From: Planctomycetaceae bacterium
Lineage (GTDB): Bacteria; Planctomycetota; Planctomycetia; Pirellulales; Thermoguttaceae
DNA: 9,839 bases
Assembly: GCA_031282385.1 (NCBI GenBank)
Contig: JAITDV010000618.1
Coordinates: forward strand, 1-9,839
Direction of reading: 5' to 3'
Within the stretch, counting starts at the first letter, position 1. The number at the start of each line of letters is the position of its first letter. The translations under genes were made by a program, and so were the position numbers. Of this stretch, positions 7,784 through 9,839 are shown piece by piece. The notes below the pieces were generated by a model. The model saw only the letters and a program-made list of their open reading frames with translations, had not been told where the DNA came from and searched no databases.

Positions 7784-7903
7784 AACGAGCATATATTCGT
7801 TTTGACCCTGTTGAAATTCAATCACTGCAATATCATTTTTGGCGAACTGTAGCAATAGGTTTGTTTTAACATTTAATGTAACGATAACGAAAAAAGAAAT
7901 ACG

Positions 7904-9682
7904 ATGTACTGGTCAAATACGCTTGTTCCTACGATGAAGGAAATACCTGAAGGTGCAGAAATACCTTCGCATATATTGATGCTTCGTGCTGGGCTTGTGG
8001 CTCAGGTTATGGCAGGGGCATATACTTATTTACCTTTAGGGTTGCGGTCTCTCCACAAGGCAACCGAAATTGTACGGGCGGAAATGAATTTTGTCGGGGC
8101 AAATGAATTGTTGATGTCTGCAATTTGCCCTATTTCGCTGTACGAACAAACCAATCGAGTAGAGGCGTTCGGCAACGTTCTGATTAAAGCGGATTTATTA
8201 CGCGGCAATAAAAAAGTCCGTGTTGTTTTTTGTCCGACTCATGAGGAGGAAGTAACTGATCTTGTATCGCGATTTATTTCAAGTTATAGGCAATTGCCGA
8301 TAATTTTGTATCAAATTCAAACGAAATTCCGCAATGAAGAACGCCCGCGTTTTGGAGTATTGCGTACAAGTGAGTTTTTGATGAAAGATGCGTACAGTTT
8401 TCACACTTCGATAGAGTCGCTTGGGGAAACTTATCAAAAAATGTACGAGGCTTATTGCAAGATATTTAATCGTTGCGGATTGCCGTTTATTGCGGTGGAG
8501 GCGGAATCCGGACCGATTGGTGGTGATGCTTCGCATGAGTTTATGACATTGTCGGCGAACGGCGAGGACAAAGTGGTTTATTGCGAACAATGCGGTTACG
8601 CTGCTAATATGGAAAAAGCAGAGATTGGTTCGCATTCTTGCGATCTTGCCCAAAAAAACGTGCAATTGAAAGAGATAGTTGAACTCGACACTCCTGAAGT
8701 TCATACGGTTGAACAAGTCTGCAAATTCCTCAAAGTGAAACCAACAAAATTGATTAAAACATTAATTTATGTTGCGGATGGTAAGCCGGTTGCGGTGCTT
8801 ATTCGCGGAGATCATGAAGCAAATGAGTACAAAATTAAACGGCAATTAGAAGTGGAAAAGTTGGAATTGGCGTCGCCGGAACTAATTGAGCGCGTAACGG
8901 GTGCACCGGTTGGTTTTGCGGGACCTATTCGTATGATTGAGAAGATTCCGATTCATGCGGATACGTGCGTGATGGAAATTGACAATGCCATTGTCGGCGC
9001 AAACAAACCGGACAAACATCTTGTCAATGTCAATACGATGCGTGATTTTATGCCGGAACGGATAGGCGATTTTCGCAATGTGGTTTCGGGGGATGCGTGT
9101 CCGCGTTGTAGTGCTGCGGTTACGGTGCGGAATGCAATTGAAGTAGGTCATGTTTTTAAGTTGGGGACGAAGTATGCAGACCGGTTAAATGCGAAATTTC
9201 TTGACGCGGATGAATCGCAAAAAACAATTATTATGGGGTGTTATGGTATAGGGATAAACAGAATAATTGCCGGTGTTGTGGAGAGTTCGCATGATGATGT
9301 AGGGATTATTTGGCCAGTGAATCTTGCGCCGTTTGAGGTAGTGATTTGTCCGATGAAAATTACCGATGAAGCCACTATGCAACTTACTGAAAAGTTACAT
9401 GATGAGTTATGGAAATGCGGAGTTGATTGTATTGTTGATGATCGTGATCAACGTGCGGGAGTAAAATTTAAGGATGCAGACTTGATTGGGTTCCCTCTGA
9501 GAATCGTAATCGGCGAAAAGGGACTTGTGGAAGATAAGATTGAAATTAAATGGCGTTGGGAAAAAGAAACAACTATGATACCTATTGAAAACGCCGCCGA
9601 ACAAATAATAACCTTAATCAAAACAGAACGAAACACAAATGAAAAATTCTCAAACTTCAATCAAAAAAATTTGCAGAATTGA
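7904..9682 (+). CDS. proS: Prolyl-tRNA synthetase, bacterial type with editing insertion
   Basis: 592 residues, close to the roughly 570 of the E. coli enzyme. It charges tRNA-Pro with proline in the cytoplasm. The N-terminus (MYWSNTLVPTMKEIPEGAEI) aligns with the family start, supporting this ATG; only a weak purine stretch precedes it. The class II core shows LMLRAG (25-30), PTHEEE (111-116), motif 2 (142-167, with FRNEERPRFG and FLMKDAYSFH) and motif 3 GCYGIGINR (445-453). The editing domain (INS, about 240-395), which clears Ala-tRNA-Pro, is complete in outline. Two cysteine pairs, CEQC (227-230) and CPRC (399-402), flank it and could bind a metal. The anticodon-binding domain covers about 475-570 and includes DDRDQRAGVKFKDADLIG. 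The last 17 or so residues are a polar Asn/Lys-rich tail. The right arm of the 85-bp inverted repeat begins 11 bp after the stop. Confidence 0.97.
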   Translation: MYWSNTLVPTMKEIPEGAEIPSHILMLRAGLVAQVMAGAYTYLPLGLRSLHKATEIVRAEMNFVGANELLMSAICPISLYEQTNRVEAFGNVLIKADLLRGNKKVRVVFCPTHEEEVTDLVSRFISSYRQLPIILYQIQTKFRNEERPRFGVLRTSEFLMKDAYSFHTSIESLGETYQKMYEAYCKIFNRCGLPFIAVEAESGPIGGDASHEFMTLSANGEDKVVYCEQCGYAANMEKAEIGSHSCDLAQKNVQLKEIVELDTPEVHTVEQVCKFLKVKPTKLIKTLIYVADGKPVAVLIRGDHEANEYKIKRQLEVEKLELASPELIERVTGAPVGFAGPIRMIEKIPIHADTCVMEIDNAIVGANKPDKHLVNVNTMRDFMPERIGDFRNVVSGDACPRCSAAVTVRNAIEVGHVFKLGTKYADRLNAKFLDADESQKTIIMGCYGIGINRIIAGVVESSHDDVGIIWPVNLAPFEVVICPMKITDEATMQLTEKLHDELWKCGVDCIVDDRDQRAGVKFKDADLIGFPLRIVIGEKGLVEDKIEIKWRWEKETTMIPIENAAEQIITLIKTERNTNEKFSNFNQKNLQN

Positions 9683-9693
9683 CAAATTGTATC

Positions 9694-9778
9694 TAGTTGT
9701 CCCTGAAAAAGTAATTTGGTGCTATAAATTCTGGGCTTATCTGGTTGCAATTTAGAGTTATAATTTGCAATATAGTTA
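9694..9778. repeat. Right arm of the 85-bp inverted repeat
   Basis: Reverse-complement partner of 1-85, with 82 of 85 positions identical. Homology ends sharply at 9694, because bases beyond position 85 on the left no longer match. Its far side coincides with the window start of the partner, so the true length is at least 85 bp. It begins 11 bp after the proS stop. A short frame from 9639 to 9755 (38 codons) runs from the end of proS into it; see the rejected list. Confidence 0.9.
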
Positions 9779-9818
9779 TTGTTTTATCCGAGATTTTCCT
9801 TAAAACCTTGTAAATATT

Positions 9819-9839
9819 AGACCTTTTCTCTAACCTAAA
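9819..9839. mobile_element. MITE-like hairpin element, copy 3 (cut by window end)
   Basis: The last 21 bases start with AGACCTTTTCTCTAACCT, identical to the 18-bp left terminal repeat of copy 1, and the next three bases (AAA) also match. It is preceded by TT, as copy 2 is. Only the left end is in the window. Confidence 0.75.

Noticed and set aside
9639..9755. 38-codon frame overlapping the proS end and ending in the inverted repeat
   Set aside because: The left copy of the repeat has an in-frame stop just upstream of the shared part, so the frame is not kept in both copies; probably chance.

Overview
The window is AT-rich bacterial chromosomal DNA with four full-length protein genes and unusually many short repeats between them. 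On the minus strand lie argC (arginine biosynthesis) and, 35 bp downstream of it, a large membrane protein with two von Willebrand A domains and a glutamine-amidotransferase-like domain. On the plus strand lie hppA (ion-pumping membrane pyrophosphatase) and proS (prolyl-tRNA synthetase, with the bacterial editing insertion). The two pairs diverge from an 879-bp intergenic region. None of the four starts has a convincing Shine-Dalgarno sequence; the leaders are A- or C/T-rich. That, the divergent type of pyrophosphatase and a TAnnTTTG-like box ahead of argC suggest the Bacteroidota/Chlorobiota/Ignavibacteria side of the FCB group. This placement is an inference, not a demonstrated assignment.

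Layout. 1-85 is one arm of an 85-bp inverted repeat. 104-163 holds two copies of a 17-bp direct repeat. 193-2841 (-) is the VWA/GATase-like membrane protein. 2877-3902 (-) is argC. 3903-4781 is the divergent intergenic region: a candidate argC promoter, a 190-bp MITE-like hairpin element (4000-4189), and two 96-bp direct repeats (4348-4443 and 4644-4739), the second ending 42 bp before the hppA start. 4782-7238 (+) is hppA. 7244-7435 is a second copy of the MITE-like element, starting 5 bp after the hppA stop. 7436-7903 holds no full gene, only a short membrane-peptide reading frame (7649-7783) that may be a gene remnant. 7904-9682 (+) is proS. 9694-9778 is the other arm of the 85-bp inverted repeat, and at 9819 the window runs into a third copy of the MITE-like element.

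The genes do not form one pathway. PPi hydrolysis by HppA could draw on PPi released by aminoacyl-tRNA synthetases such as ProS, but that is a general link and not evidence of a local system. The most interesting content is non-coding: a small hairpin element family whose central segment is inverted between two copies, a long inverted repeat framing the window, and a 23-bp block present upstream of both argC and hppA. I see no defence island, CRISPR array, transposase gene, tRNA or rRNA.
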